The notes below the pieces were generated by a model. The model worked only from the letters and a program-made list of their open reading frames with translations, was not told where the DNA came from and made no database searches. DNA of 64,000 bases from assembly GCA_003024175.1 (NCBI GenBank), contig MDYQ01000040.1, forward strand, positions 1 to 64,000. Direction: 5' to 3'. The position numbers were made by a program, and so were the translations under genes. The DNA is from Planoprotostelium fungivorum. Taxonomy: Eukaryota > Evosea > Variosea > Cavosteliida > Cavosteliaceae. Below, one piece after another: positions 22,615 through 34,755 of this stretch; positions within the stretch are counted from its first letter, which is position 1, and each line of letters opens with the position of its first letter.

Positions 22615-24806
22615 TTATTTTAGGATCCTCTCCTTTGCAATGAGACGCACGGCAGTGGGTTGCAAGGTGATCATGGCATCGATCTTCAGAGAAGCCCACG
22701 GGTCAGGCGTGAAGGTGAACTTGCGGTAGAATGCCACCAGCACGGCCTTCATCTCCAAGAGGGCAAACTTCTGCCCGATGCAACTGCGCTCTCCCTTTGC
22801 AAAGGGGATGTATTGGAAGGGTGGAATGTTCTTTACGTTCTCCTCGTTAAATCTATCGAGAGTCATTCGTTGATGTCCATCGCGATGATGTTGCACCTCT
22901 CGGGATCGAATCTTGTAGGGTTGGGGAAGTACTGTTCGTTGTAGTGCATGGCTAAGACGTGGACGGAGCAACCGACGTCTTTGTTGATGTCGTATTGTCC
23001 TATCTTTCCCTTTCGATTGGTGTTCCTGGAGATGGCAGCTGAGGGAAGATCGGCATCAGATGACACAATGGGATTGTGATCGATGATCGTGTGTGTGATT
23101 GGGATGAGACGATGATCGATGATGAGATGGTGATCGACTCACGTCCAGGAGGGTACATTCTTAGAGTCTCTTTGATGATGAGATTGAGATACTTCAATCC
23201 ATTCAACCTCAAGGCCGTCAACTCCACATCACCCAGTGCGTCGATCTCTCTTAGTAACTGTCTGTGTGTCAGACGTATATCACTCTACACGACGATCTAC
23301 AATCTGCCACGATCTTCTCTAGATCTCGCGAGATGATTCACCTTGGCTTCTACTTCGGGATGTCTTGAGATGAGATAGAAGGCCCACGCCAGAGTGTGAG
23401 CGGAAGTATCGTGACCTGATCTGATGAGACAGATGGACGATGAAGATCGTGGTGGTGATCGCAATGATGATCAGAAGAACGTTCACGATGGAGGTTGATG
23501 ATGTGATGATGTGATGATGAAGAGAATGACAGACCAGCAAAGAAGAAGGTGATGCACTGATCGATGATCGTCTCCTCATCCAAGAGGTGTCCCGTCTCAT
23601 CGTCCCTCGCCTTCAGCATCGACGCGATGAAATCTCTCGTGTCCTGGATCTCATCTACAACGTGTCAACGCGATGAAACCCCCACGACCCACCCAGTTGG
23701 TCCTTCCTCTCCCCGACGATCTTTCTGATTTCAGAGCGTAAGGTGGAGATGTTTCGATTGTGCTTCCACAGCAGCCACGGGTTGTAGAGGCGGAAGGGAC
23801 TGTAGAATCTCCTCTGTGTTTCGAATGCTCCCTGTTCCATGCAGTGAAGGATGGTCTCTGTTCTCGCGTCAGGGTGAGGGGTGAGGGTGACTCACGGATA
23901 TTCTCTGCTTCAGTGTTGTCCACTCCAAAGACGGTCTTTGCGATGATGTCTAAGGCGACGGCGACGGTGCACTGTGGTGTCTCCATGAGCGATGTGATCG
24001 TGTCATGTGATCTTGCACGATCTTCATGGGCATGCGAGATGATGTGAAGGGATGGTGATTCTCACCTTGTCGATGTCGAACGAGGTCATAGATCCTACAG
24101 AAGGTCTGTTGGATGCATACTTTTCTGCCAACTGTTTGTGATGAGAGGACATCGCCGCATGATAAAATTCGTGTGACTCACTCTCTCTGCGTGGATCTCA
24201 GCTGTCCTGACCATGGTGGGGAGGAAGTTCTTCTCGATGTTGGCCACGTTGAAGGTCTGAGCCACTAGTTTGTGGGTCTTCTTCCATTCCTCTCCGTAAG
24301 TGATCAAGATGGACTTGCTGCCTTTAAAGATCAGATGGGATCATGTCGATGGACTCACCGACGAATCGAGAGATGAGATCGTACGCTTTGTGTTTCTCAT
24401 CGAAGGAGCCGCTGTTGATGATGTCTTTCGCCAACTGATGATCGGAGATACCGACTGTGTCGATTCAGATGTGTGAGCTCGGGTAAACAGACTCACCCAT
24501 TGGTAATTTGAAGAAGTGGATCTTGTAGATCGGAAGCATGGCGCTCCATCTGTGGAAGACTGAGGAGGGAAACTCTGCTGGCAGATAAGGAATGGCCCCG
24601 AGATAATTAGAGAGGGGAGCAGGTGTGGGGATCCTCTCGTCGACTCTGCCATTACGTGAGGAACGTCGACCGTCGATTGAATGTCTCTACCCTTCATATG
24701 CGTCTGCCTTTGTAAACTTGATGATTTTGTAACCGACGACAGATGCTGCTGTCGCAGCGGCTGTGGCAATCCACACGGCTGGTTGTTGCAGGAGTTGGCT
24801 GTCCAT
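22615..24806 (-). CDS. cytochrome P450 monooxygenase
   Basis: Heme-thiolate monooxygenase, probably ER-anchored. The start at 24806 gives MDSQLLQQPAV followed by an Ala-rich hydrophobic N-terminal anchor. Family landmarks on the minus strand, N to C: a GEEWKKTHKLVAQTFN helix-C region (Trp and basic residues), a DECITFFFAG-like helix I region (here DQCITFFFAG, near 23.55 kb), the helix-K ExxR in KETLRMYPPG (near 23.15 kb), an FDPER stretch (NPTRFDPERCN, near 22.9 kb) and the heme-binding loop FAKGERSCIGQKFA with its Cys ligand (near 22.77 kb). It is split by many short introns. The stop TAA lies inside an AATAAA signal. Diverges from the CDC123-like gene 239 bp away. Subfamily and substrate unknown. 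Confidence 0.85.
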
Positions 24807-25045
24807 GGTTTGTGTGGAATGAATGACGTCGGGTCAAACTTTTCTCCGAGTACGCGTGCGAGCCCTCGACAGTCACCATCATCTCACGTGAGCAATAGAA
24901 AACATTGGTTATATAAGAGGATTCTCAATCGTTCAATGCACGGCCACCGGATTACAATTGACACACACGATGCTGGAAGTTCGCTGAATGACATGTTCGG
25001 TTAAGGCAGATCTAGACACGAGGTGATCTCACACAAACAAAGAAG

Positions 25046-26546
25046 ATGTCGCTCGCACAACTCCTCGGCGCAAAGAAGAAAGAACTCTCTCACGTAGACA
25101 TCGAAGAAAACGACAGACTCAACTTCGCATCTGGTAGAGTTTCCCCTTTATACTTTGTTCCTCATGTAAAACAGAACGATTGGATGTCCAAGATGATATG
25201 GAATACACGAGGAGGATGCGACTACTGGACTTTCACTGTTGGTATCCGATGATCCAATCTCACACCTTCTTCAGTAAATCATTCCCAATGACCCGCAAAG
25301 ACTGTCAAGATCTAGTCGACGCTCACAAGTCCTACAAGAGGGGAACGTCCATCGAGAAGATCGTACAGGTATCCATCACTCCCCTCCCCACCTTCTCATC
25401 TTGATTAGGAGGACCTGGCCGATCTTCGAGAGAGGATGGATCACGTTATGTCCGCTGCATCGAACGAACTGCAATGCACCTATGGAAGAGACAACCACTC
25501 GTGGTTCGTCAAGACCTCCTGCAGGTGTCCCCATCCACCATCATCATCCATCTCATCTCTCCATCTAGGTCACCTAAAGATGCTGCCTTGGGTCGAAAAG
25601 GTCTGAGAGAGAACTACCTGCGTCACTTGTCTCCATCACAAAGAGATGGAGTCCCTGCATCTCTCAATGAACAAGTGATCGCAGTGTTGTCTGCCGTCAG
25701 AGAGGCCTTCAAGGTGATGGACGTGGAGTCCATGCGATCTGATGGGTGGTAGGTCGATTGTGCCAGTCAGGCACTGGACTTGTTCATTCGAAGTGAGAGA
25801 GTTCAGGAGGATATAGCGGCCGTGACTTCAGTGTGCAAAGAAGAAGGTACACATCATCATCATCGATCGTGATCGTGACAACACATCACATGTCACCATC
25901 GGCACTCTCATCACGTTGAGAAACCAACTGATATCGACGTAGAATTGGACTTTGAGTTTATCGTGAGAGAGTGGAGAGAGATCCCCGTAGACATGGAATT
26001 CCGCGCCTTCTGCTGCGATGATCGCATCAACTGCATCACCCAGTACGATTTCTTCGTCCAATTCCCCAGGCTGCAGGCTCTAGAGAGACAGGTGCGTCAG
26101 AGACATATCTAAAGTTGAAAGGAGACAGATCACAGAGTCCATTGAGAGATTCTACCTCAACGACATCCTCCCTCGATTGAAAGAGAATCCACAATTCCCG
26201 CGAGAGTACGTCATCGACTTTGCATTCGCACAACGAGGAGGGGACACGATGGAGGGCCTCACGATCGAATGGGATCATCCACTCGTGGTGAGTCGTGAGC
26301 TCATGCGACAAGGTTGACCTCTTTAGATCGAGATCAACCCTTTCCATTCTTCACAGACGGGTCTCTTCGATCGTGAAGCAGATGCGAAGGTGAGATTTTA
26401 TTTCGTTTTATTCTTTTGTGGGACGGTGGCTGAGAGAGGATCAGGTGTTGGTGGGTCGTTCGCCCTTTGAATTGAGGATCAAGAGAGAGGAATTGGAGGA
26501 TGTCAACGCCATATCACACGAATGGAGGGACTTCATCTCGAAATAA
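25046..26546 (+). CDS. CDC123/D123-like ATP-grasp protein
   Basis: D123/CDC123-family proteins are ATP-grasp-fold factors; CDC123 itself helps assemble translation factor eIF2. Matching landmarks are a SWFVKTS..RSPKDAA motif (family VRLSxRSPKDA), IPVDMEFRAFCCDDRI (family MEFRCFV), YVIDFAF, and IEINPFH-SSQTGLFDRE (family IDFNPF). Exons 25046-25133, 25175-25368, then from 25409 and 25569, join in phase through 41-, 40-, about 50- and 30-nt GT-AG introns, with later short introns to the stop at 26544-26546. The stop TAA is inside AATAAA. It may be a paralogue rather than the orthologue of CDC123, because its N-terminal half is poorly conserved. It converges on the YqeY-like gene. Confidence 0.65.
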
Positions 26547-26769
26547 AGAGGTACGAGTGTGTGGACATCCATGATGCATCTTCTCATCCCTGATGTTCAT
26601 GTGGAATTAAAGAGACGATGAGTGAGGCGATGACACACCAATGTGTGATATCAATTGAAGAATTGTACCACACGATCGTTTGCATCATTTTATACCATCG
26701 ATCCATATACATTGTCCACTCAAATGATCTGTTTTCAAAATCTCTTCTTGATCTGAATTGGCCGTCTTC

Positions 26770-27375
26770 TCATGCCTTTGGAACATCAAGGACGTCTTTG
26801 ATCATGGATCTCATCAGTGTCATCTCCGCCTTGCTGTATTGCAATTTCTCCAAGGCTGGAATCCATCAGAGAGGATCTCGATGATGATAACCTCACCATC
26901 GATCACTTTCTTCGTCTCCTTTGCAGAGGTGGCACCCGTATCACGAACAGTGGCTTCCAATTTGGTCTTCAAATCATCCAACTCTGGGAGATATTCTGCA
27001 ATGATTGTGATGATGTCTCTCTCTTTCTGAGCGAGATCTGTCCTTCCGTTCGAACTCATGATCTTCTCGGTTTCCTTGGATGACTGAGACATTTTGAACA
27101 AGAACTTGGCAACAGACTCTTCTGTCAACGAATCGGGGCCCTCTTTCGTTTGGTATTGTAACTGAAGGACTTGAGAAACTGTAGACAACAAGTAGAAATG
27201 CGATCACCTGTGTCTTAACTTTTCTCAATACGGACAATCTGTCCTTCTGTTGTGACTTTGTTGCGATCAAGATGTCGTTGTTCAAGCGTTTCGTAAAATC
27301 TTCTGGTGTTCCAAAGCTGAGCCCTCTCTTCTGAATGTTGAAGGAGTTCAATGGTATCAACCTGATGGATCTCAT
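26770..27375 (-). CDS. GatB/YqeY-domain protein, mitochondrial (AIM41-like)
   Basis: YqeY-domain proteins resemble the tRNA-binding tail of GatB; the yeast mitochondrial member is Aim41. The N-terminus (MRSIRLIPLNSFNIQKRGL) is basic and free of acids, fitting a mitochondrial presequence. Next come FTKRLNNDILIATKSQQKDR and SVLRKVKTQ, the typical first helices. After an intron comes YLPELDDLKTKLEATVRDTG plus the conserved ATSAKETKKVID. A 38-nt intron then restores ALEKLQYSKAEMTLMRSMIKD and the stop at 26770-26772. The start at 27375 is the ATG directly before the presequence. Lies tail to tail with the CDC123-like gene and downstream of REV1 on the same strand. Confidence 0.7.
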
Positions 27376-27643
27376 GCGTCCGATATTAGATCCCAACACA
27401 AATGCCGTCTGCATGATGTCGATGATGTGATTCTCTTTTCGTTCACTCCCATCTACAACCACTATCACCGATTTACCGTGAAGACCGAAGGGTTTAGAAG
27501 GCTTACTCGTCATCTGCAACGAAGGCACACGAACACGATCTTTCTGTAGACTATGTGTGCTCCTATCGAATGAACGAGATCCACCGAGTTCAATCCACAC
27601 AGTTACAGAAGAAGAAAACCGTCTCTGTGTCACTTTACAATAT

Positions 27644-30600
27644 TCACAGGGGATGGATGTCGAAGGTAGCTCCATCATAAACCCGACCGAGTGCACTGTT
27701 TCCTTCGTGCAGACACTCGTGATACATTCTCCTCCACTTGTATCCGTCCCTTGCCACCCTCCTCAACCTCTGTAAGATCCTCTTTGCCCCTTCTAAATCT
27801 TTCCCTTCGATCTGCAGCCGTGAATCGTCTTTCTAGTCTCATCTCTCACCTGTCCCGAGATCATGCGAGACACATCACTCGCACGTAAGTCTCCCCCTTT
27901 CAGTGCCTCTTCAAATGTCAACATGAAATCCTGAAGGGTTTAGAATGTGAGAGGGAAGTGAGAGGGTCACCTGCAAGTTCTGTCGATTCTCGTCCGTGTA
28001 GGCTCTTGTGGTTGTCACTGGTTCTATGTGATTGGGTTCTACTGTCACTGCTGGTGCTGCCCTGCGGAGGTTGAACATGTCGTGGAGTGTCCTCTCCGTC
28101 GATTTCTTCTTCTTCTTCTTCTCTTCCTTCTTTCCCTTCCTTTTCTTTGGGTGCTGGTAGAAGGTCAGGGGGAATACACTTGTTTCTTTACCTTCTGCAT
28201 CGGTGGTTTGTGTGGTGGAGGTGCTCGGATGATTTCTTCTTCTTCGTCTAATCCTAGTTCGTCTTCTGAATCGACGGGGACATATTCTTCTACATCTCCC
28301 CTCCTCTCTTCCTCTATCTCCCCCCTCTCCTTCTCCTCTTCCCTCTTCTTTTCTTCTTCTCTCTTCTTTTCTTCTTCTCTCTTCTCTTCCTCTTCTCTCC
28401 TCACTCTTTCAGTCTCTTCGTTCGTCTGCACGGGATTCGCTTTCGATCGAAAGAAGATGTCCAATCGTTGCTGTGGTGTCTCACTGCTCTCTTCGATCTC
28501 CACCACTTCCTTCTTCTCTTCTTCAGTCTCTACCATCACCCACCACTCACCAGTTTCGACACGTGTATGCCGATGCCTCTCACTTGATCGGCTGGAATCT
28601 TCATCTTATCGAATATCCCGCAGACGATCCTGAGATTTCGTTGAGATTTCGTCGAGATCTCGTGAAAGGAATGGACGCACTTTGTGATCTGTGAAGAGGA
28701 ATCGGTGGGGGAGGGAAGGGTAGTCGATCGACTCATGTTATCTACGATGCCGTGTCCTCCGTATTTCAGTGGTTCGGGTGCTCCCTCCCTCTTCTTCTTG
28801 ATCTGATTTCAATGGATGAGACGTGTATATAGCGATTGTAGATGAGAGATTCACCTTCAGTGTGATGGCCTTACCCTTCACGCCCGCTTCTTTCAATCGT
28901 GAACACACCTCGGGTGATAATTGTTCTAAAAATAGATGGACTTGCTGCGTTGTAGATAGACGTATCCCCCAATTCACGTCACTACCGATCCTCTTACGCT
29001 TCTGTACGTTCCATTACGTTCGATTTCACAAGAATGAAACACACCGTGGCAGTCTGTAGGTCTCTGTCGTCCCTCCCTATGCCGTAATGGTACAGTGTGA
29101 GTCCCAATCTGGGCCCAAATTGATCTCTCAGCCAATCAGATCCCTTGTTCACCATGTCTCCCGCTGTCACGATGCCCTCCTACTTCTTTTCAATGTGAAT
29201 CATCCGCACACGACCCACCATCTCTAATTTCTTCGCGATTTTTCTTCCCACGTTGGGCAGAGAAGTGACGTTCAAGTTGCGGATGGTTTCAATCGATTCA
29301 GCATCAGTGAGATGTCTCGATCCGTTCGGCTTGGCCATCTTGCAGGCCAGACGGGCCAGTAGAATGTTACTACCTGTGAAAAGTCGATGAGAATCCGATA
29401 GAATGTCGACGTCTCACCTATACCGGCGCTGCAGGGACACCCCGTCCTCTGTAGTATTTGGTTCCTGATCTCTTCTGCAATTCGGAGGATGTGGTCGTGA
29501 CCATAGTGTGAGACATCCAACAGAGCTTCGTCACACGAGACCGGTTGGATCTTCCTCGAGTAACTGAGAAATATCGTGTAGATCTCTTTCGAAACCTGCT
29601 GACGTCAGCGTCACGTGATCTACCCTGTCGTTACCTTTTCGTATAGATCGAATTGATACGGAACTACGATGAGATTGGGACATAGTTTCTTCGCTTCAGA
29701 TAGCCACATCCCGTTCTTGACACCTGTTGGAAGATCAATGGAGAGAAGGGTATGGGTGTTTCTACCGAAGTTTCTGGCTTCGTAGGAGGCACAGGCTACG
29801 TCGGCGGTGGACTCTTTCGATGATGTGGAGTGAGATACGGCCAATGGTTTGTCTGTCAAAAATGTCATTTGTCATCTCATGATGTGATGCAATGATGATG
29901 CGAAGTAATGATGACGACGATGTGAAATGACGATGATGTGATGATGATCACCCCTGAGATCTTCTCTTCCTATCCTTGACACTGAAGCGAAGAAACAATC
30001 CATGTCCACGTGCATGATGATCCTCCCGTCACATCTCTCCTCTCTCCTCGTCTCCCTCATGTCCTCCCTCTCTCCCTCCTCTTCCTCCTCTTCCTATCTC
30101 CGTTCATCTACACCGTTGTAGATCGAACAAATCACCTCTTCCTCTCCTTCCTCTCCCTCTTTGGTTATCCTACTCTTCAGAAACATCTGGATCTCTGTCT
30201 GAAATTTCGTCTTCCAAGTGGAGAGGTGATGCAGGCGAGAAGAAGCGAAGAAGGAGGGAACGAAATTATCACGCAGGGCCTCTGGTGTGTCTTGTCCTCT
30301 CTCCTTCTGCACCTTCTGGTTCTTCTCCTCTTCTCTTCTCTTCCGCTCTTCATCTTCTTCCCTTCTCTTCTTCTGCACCTTCTCCTCTTCTCTTCTCTTT
30401 CGCTCCTCATCCTCTTGTCTTGTCTTGTCTGCTTGTCTAACTTTCTCCTCCATCTCACGTGTTTTCTTTGTATTTGTGGCTTCGGTTGCGTTCGTCAGAT
30501 CGATATGATTCTGTGGAGGTCAGAACGACACACCAACCCCCGTCATCATCTTCATCATGATGATGATCCATCACCTGATCCCTCCCCGTCATGCACTGCG

Positions 30601-31317
30601 CTCTCTTCAACAGACTCATCGTGTCCTTCACGGTACGACTCCTCAGTGGATCGGATGACATCATCACCTTCATCGGTGACGTCACCCTCTCTGCAGGTAG
30701 AGACAAGGCCTCCCTGAGGTCTCTCGTTCCTCTCTCTCCTCCCTTGTAACGAACGTACGGATCGATGGGAAGCAAACGATTCAGCTCCACGCTATCCAAG
30801 ATCCAATTGGGGTGAACGACTCTCTCGCTGTGCGAGTTGAGAATTGGGACGCTTCGAGTTGGAATTGGGACGGAAACTCACTCGGTCAGTTCTCTGATCC
30901 TCCAATCGGGGAGGTTGGTGGCGATGATGTGGGTGACCTGACATGGTGTCAGATGGTGTTCCCCTTCTCTCTTTTACCTTCGATTTGGTGTAATAATGTT
31001 CGTACGTTCCTCCGTGGAGGAGCATGATGTCGCGTAAGACCACCGATGGAGGTGATGTGTACCCATTCACCTGATGATGCGTCAGATATCTATGTCTATA
31101 TCACATACGAACCCAAATGGTAACGCCCTCGAATAGGTTCGATTCCCCCTCTCTGTCACACTCTTCATTCCATCGATCATCATCCATAATGTCACCTCTC
31201 CGTGTCGAATTGAGCTCTCAGTTTTTCTTTCTTGGATGTCATGTAATCTTTGAATCGATACGTTCTCGGTCGTCTGTCTGGTTCTTCGAGAGATTCTCTG
31301 ATTCCTCTTTGTCCCAT
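27644..31317 (-). CDS. REV1: DNA repair protein REV1 (Y-family polymerase/dCMP transferase)
   Basis: REV1 inserts dCMP opposite lesions and scaffolds translesion synthesis with Pol zeta. All family parts are here in order: a short N-terminal YMTSKKEKLRAQF segment; a BRCT domain (FEGVTIW then VNGYTSPPSVVLRDIMLLHG, and HPNWILDSVELNRLLP-like end) at 31.2-30.8 kb; a long Glu/Arg/Lys coiled region; the SRLHHLSTWKTKF motif; catalytic MHVDMDCFFASV (30.0 kb) and QPVSCDEALLDVS (29.55 kb) with the metal-binding Asp/Glu; palm, fingers and little finger (VNWGIRLSTTQQV, GIGIHVSKLV); an acidic repetitive region; and the C-terminal partner-binding domain (GKDLEGAKRILQRLRRVA). Start at 31317 is the first Met before the YMTSKK segment. 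Introns are short, many GATGAT-rich. Diverges from the GH18 gene by 408 bp. Confidence 0.9.
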
Positions 31318-31725
31318 TTTCGTCACATCGGCTCTGATCTCTTGAACGTCTGAGGTCGCTATCACATGGGTGCTCTGTATGAGCGATGCTTTCGTATTAT
31401 CGTGCGTGTGACTGTGATGTGATCCGTTGGAAGATCTCCCATCATCTGACGCCAGTTAGAAGGATCACACTATCCGATATTATACCCCGCGTTCGTGGTG
31501 ATTTCGTGTTGACTGGTGATACATCATTTGATCCACCCCTCTTTCTCTTCGCACTGAGGGACAATTCGGAATACGAGAAATCAAAGTCATTTGGTGAATC
31601 TGTGCCTCTCACATGATCTTCCGTGAACATGCCGCATGAGAAAATGACCGTTATTTCTTCAAACTCGTACTCTACAAACGCCCTCGTTCTTTTTTGCTTG
31701 TCAGGCACTTTTCACAACCACCGTT
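31318..31725. promoter_or_regulatory. divergent intergenic region between REV1 and GH18 gene
   Basis: A 408-bp gap between two divergent starts, so it must hold both promoters. An 88-codon minus frame inside it does not join REV1 in phase and looks like chance. No specific motif can be named. Confidence 0.4.
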
Positions 31726-33029
31726 ATGAGGACCCCTCTACTGCTTCTCTTGTTGTTATCTTTCAGTTGGGCTCAGAATATCTCTGCACCTATTTTATCT
31801 GTAAGTCTCAACAGAATCACAAATGATGTGACGTCTACAGGGACCCAAATACGCCGTGTATATCGATGGCGCCGCAGGTTGGTGGGGAGAAGCTCTCGCC
31901 AGATCTCTCAACGTCCCCGGCTACGCACCGAAGAACGCATACAACAATGTCATCCTCGCCTTCTGGCTGCCCGATAGAGCGGCCGATCTCGCCTCAGCGT
32001 GGGCGTCCTTGGATGATTCCACGAAGACCACCTATCTCAATGCGTATCACAATGTGAGCTCCCGATAAATCTTGCGAATGACATCAGACAGGCAGGGATC
32101 AGAGTCACCGTCTCTGCTTTTGGTTCTACCGTCAATCCTGCTACTCAGAACCTAGATGCAACAGCCACCGCCAACAGCTTCGCACAGTGGATCATCTCCA
32201 ATCGCTTGGACGGTGCCGACGTGGATTACGAAGACTCCGCTTCTTTCGAGAATAACATTGGGGCAACCTGGCTCATCACGTTCAACAAGGTTCTTCGAGG
32301 TGAAGATACGTTCCATCAGAACACTGCAGCTGATGGACTACAGCGGCACTTCCTTCTCCCCAATACACGATCTCCCACGCTCCTCAGGTTCGCAGATGGG
32401 ACACTTTCATCATTGCATTCTGATCTGAGACAGGGACCTTATTTCATGGACACGAAATATCCCGACGGCGCTTACAACACCATCCACCAGAAAGCCGGAA
32501 GCGGCATCGATTGGTGATGTCACATCACAACATCACCATCTCACATCCGCAGGTACAACGTCCAATTCTACAACCAAGATAGCACCACTTGTGAGTCCTC
32601 ATCCTCTCGTCTCATCTGATCCAATCAGATTCCACATGTGATACATTACTCGTCGCATCCGATGGATGGGCCAGCAACACTGCAGTCTCGCAGCTCATCG
32701 CGAAGAACATCCCCGCCTCGAAGATCGTCATCGGAAAGCCCATCGCAAAGACAGACGCCTACAACACGGGTTTCATGTCATCAAGTGATCTGGCCGCATG
32801 CGGGAAGATGGCCAAAGACAAGGGACGGTTCGGAGGTTTCATGGGCTGGCAGTACCCCAGCGACGTCAATGGAACGTGGATCAATGCGATCGCGATCGAG
32901 AATGACTCGGCCACCAATCAGCCGACGGGTTCTGATGTGCTCAAGCCGACGAGCGTAAAGCCCGGAATAGCCGCCGCGGTTCAATTGTCCGTCGCAGCTC
33001 TCATCATGGCGTGTCTCTTGGCTCTGTAG
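31726..33029 (+). CDS. secreted/GPI-anchored GH18 family glycosidase (chitinase-like)
   Basis: Signal peptide MRTPLLLLLLLSFSWAQN, then a GH18 TIM barrel: YAVYIDGAAGWWGEAL, NNVILAFWLPD, AGIRVTVSAFGS, the catalytic signature DGADVDYED (family DxxDxDxE, acid Glu present), LPSPQYTISHAPQ, GPYFMDTKYPDGAYN, WYNVQFYNQ and GGFMGWQYPSD. Exons join in phase over introns at 31801-31840 and 32054-32091, another near 32.31 kb, and further ones to 32.63 kb. The C-terminus is a hydrophobic tail after a Ser/Thr/Pro stretch, fitting a GPI-anchor signal. It probably cleaves chitin or a related beta-1,4-GlcNAc glycan, either for feeding or for wall remodelling (inference). AATAAA begins one base after the stop codon, and the convergent PGAP3 stop is only 20 bp away. 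Confidence 0.85.
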
Positions 33030-33049
33030 AATAAAAAGAGTCGAAAGAA

Positions 33050-34606
33050 TCAATGCGTCTTTTTATCTCCCGTGAAGAATTCGGCGTCTCGGATGAACCA
33101 CCACCGAGCGAGAGGTTGCATGAACAATATGATGAGATGCCAGAACGCATGTCCGTCGATGAACTGTCGGCATCAGCATCGGCGGCGTCACATCGTCACG
33201 CGATGATGATGATCTCACCCCGAATACGGGAGCGAAATCGACCATTTCGAATACGGCACCCAGAATGATAGTCGTACGAAGAGCAAAGAGCCATTTTCGA
33301 TTCCTGCATCATCACATCAACACGATGATGATGATGATCGTATGGCAATGATGAAGATGTAGATGATGACAAAGTCTCACGGGTGATTGGAGTGATAGAG
33401 CCAGATGTATTGTAGAACGCCCTCTGTCAGATTGGTGATGACCAGGACTTTCATGTTGTAGCCGTAATCGAAGACAATGTAGTGCATGTAGTGTAAATGG
33501 TAGCAAGTGTAGAGGAACAATAAGGTTCCCAGACTCAACATCTCTTTCATGGTGTCCAACCAGAAGACTCTTTGTTTGTGTCAAACGAAATGTGTGATAT
33601 GATGTGATGATGGTAATTGATCATGTGAATGTGATGTAGATGATGCATCTTGATGATGCAAGATGACCTCTGATCGTTACCTGAGTGTAGTCATATAGAG
33701 CGCCCACAGCAACGCAACGAGAGCGGAATAATAATCCATCTTCTCTGTCATGGGTGTGTCCTTGATGTGAAAGAGTGTAGCAGAATAAGCCGCGAACGTG
33801 GATAAGCCAAGGTAGCCCGCCACGATCCAACGGAATGGAAAACCGTCCTTCTTTGAGGCAGCCACCTGATCGTCATCCATCGGCCGATGAGACGACATGC
33901 AGAACTCACCTGCTCACGCTGTGTGAGGCTCTTGTAATTGGAAGGTGTGTGACCGTTGACTGTGATGGGCATGTGATCACCTGATGGAAGATGAGAAGGT
34001 GAAAGGTGAGATGATCAAGCGATCACCTTTCCCTTTCCTCCATGCAACTTTGATGTACATCAAGAGAGAGATGGTGACGGTGATGGCACTCGCGAGAGAA
34101 AAGAAGGCGGAAGCGATTTCCTCGACGATGGTGATTCGCGTGATAGGCACTCGTCCATTGTATTCATACATCTCTCCATCTCCATCTGAAAGTCGATCAG
34201 ATCAGGTCTTCGGATGGTATTACCTTTCCAGTTCTTAACGGAACATTCGTAATGTTTCCTCTGTATGCATCTGTTCCAATCAACACGATTTGAAGACGAT
34301 AAGATGCAATACCTTTCTTGACAAGGAGTGAAATTGTTCCTCCTCATTGTCTTGTATCCCAACATGTGAACAGACCACACATCCCAATAGTGCAACAGCG
34401 AACCTTCATTCCATTCAGAAGAACATTTAGGGAGGATACATACCTTCGGGGTATTCACTGAACCTCTGTTGACAAAGATTATCGCAATGCTGTGCCATCT
34501 CATCCATACAATTCAGATAGACCGGAGATCGATCTGCATGGCAAGAATTGATTGAGAAGATAAAAAGGAGAAAGAAGAGTGCTGGTGTAGCCCTCGTGTG
34601 GGACAT
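33050..34606 (-). CDS. PGAP3: PGAP3/Per1-like GPI-anchor lipid remodelling factor
   Basis: PGAP3 (yeast Per1) is a multi-pass ER/Golgi membrane protein of the CREST superfamily that removes an acyl chain from GPI anchors. The start at 34606 gives a signal peptide (MSHTRATPALFFLLFIFSIN) followed by DRSPVYLNCMDE and a cysteine-containing lumenal part (CDNLC). Then come several membrane helices with family landmarks: TEKMDYYSALVALLWALY, HYMHYIVFDYGYNM, EMVDFAPVFG and the conserved FIDGHAFWHLII (family LDAHAIWH). Exons join in phase over short introns, including the last two, to the stop at 33050-33052. The Trp/Cys segment before the first helices is less conserved than usual. Convergent with a GH18 gene whose product also looks GPI-anchored, though this is probably coincidence. 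Confidence 0.8.
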
Positions 34607-34755
34607 CATCGTCACCCGATTCTGATTACATATCACCCGCGTTCAGCGTTCCAAACAATTGTGCACATCCATCATCACCAACACATCAAATTCGCACGAT
34701 GATCTTGCATCTTGTCTCTCATCACTTGGACTCCAACTCTCGATGGGATCAACAT

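Noticed and set aside
24341-24769. 142-codon minus frame inside the P450 gene
   Set aside because: It is in a different frame from the recognisable P450 exons; the true N-terminus is the membrane anchor starting at 24806.
28028-28633. 201-codon plus-strand serine-rich frame
   Set aside because: It is the antisense shadow of the Glu/Arg-rich region of REV1; runs of TCTTCT read as Ser/Phe/Leu on the wrong strand.
30010-30717. 235-codon plus-strand frame, the longest on that strand locally
   Set aside because: Antisense to the REV1 linker and catalytic start; composition is Leu/Phe/Ser noise from the GAGGAGAAG-rich coding strand.
31442-31708. 88-codon minus frame between REV1 and the GH18 gene
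   Set aside because: It cannot be joined to the REV1 start in phase, and REV1 already has a good Met at 31317; no domain.
34427-34503. Overlapping minus frames around the PGAP3 N-terminus as two genes
   Set aside because: They are consecutive exons of one protein, linked by short introns and PGAP3 landmarks.
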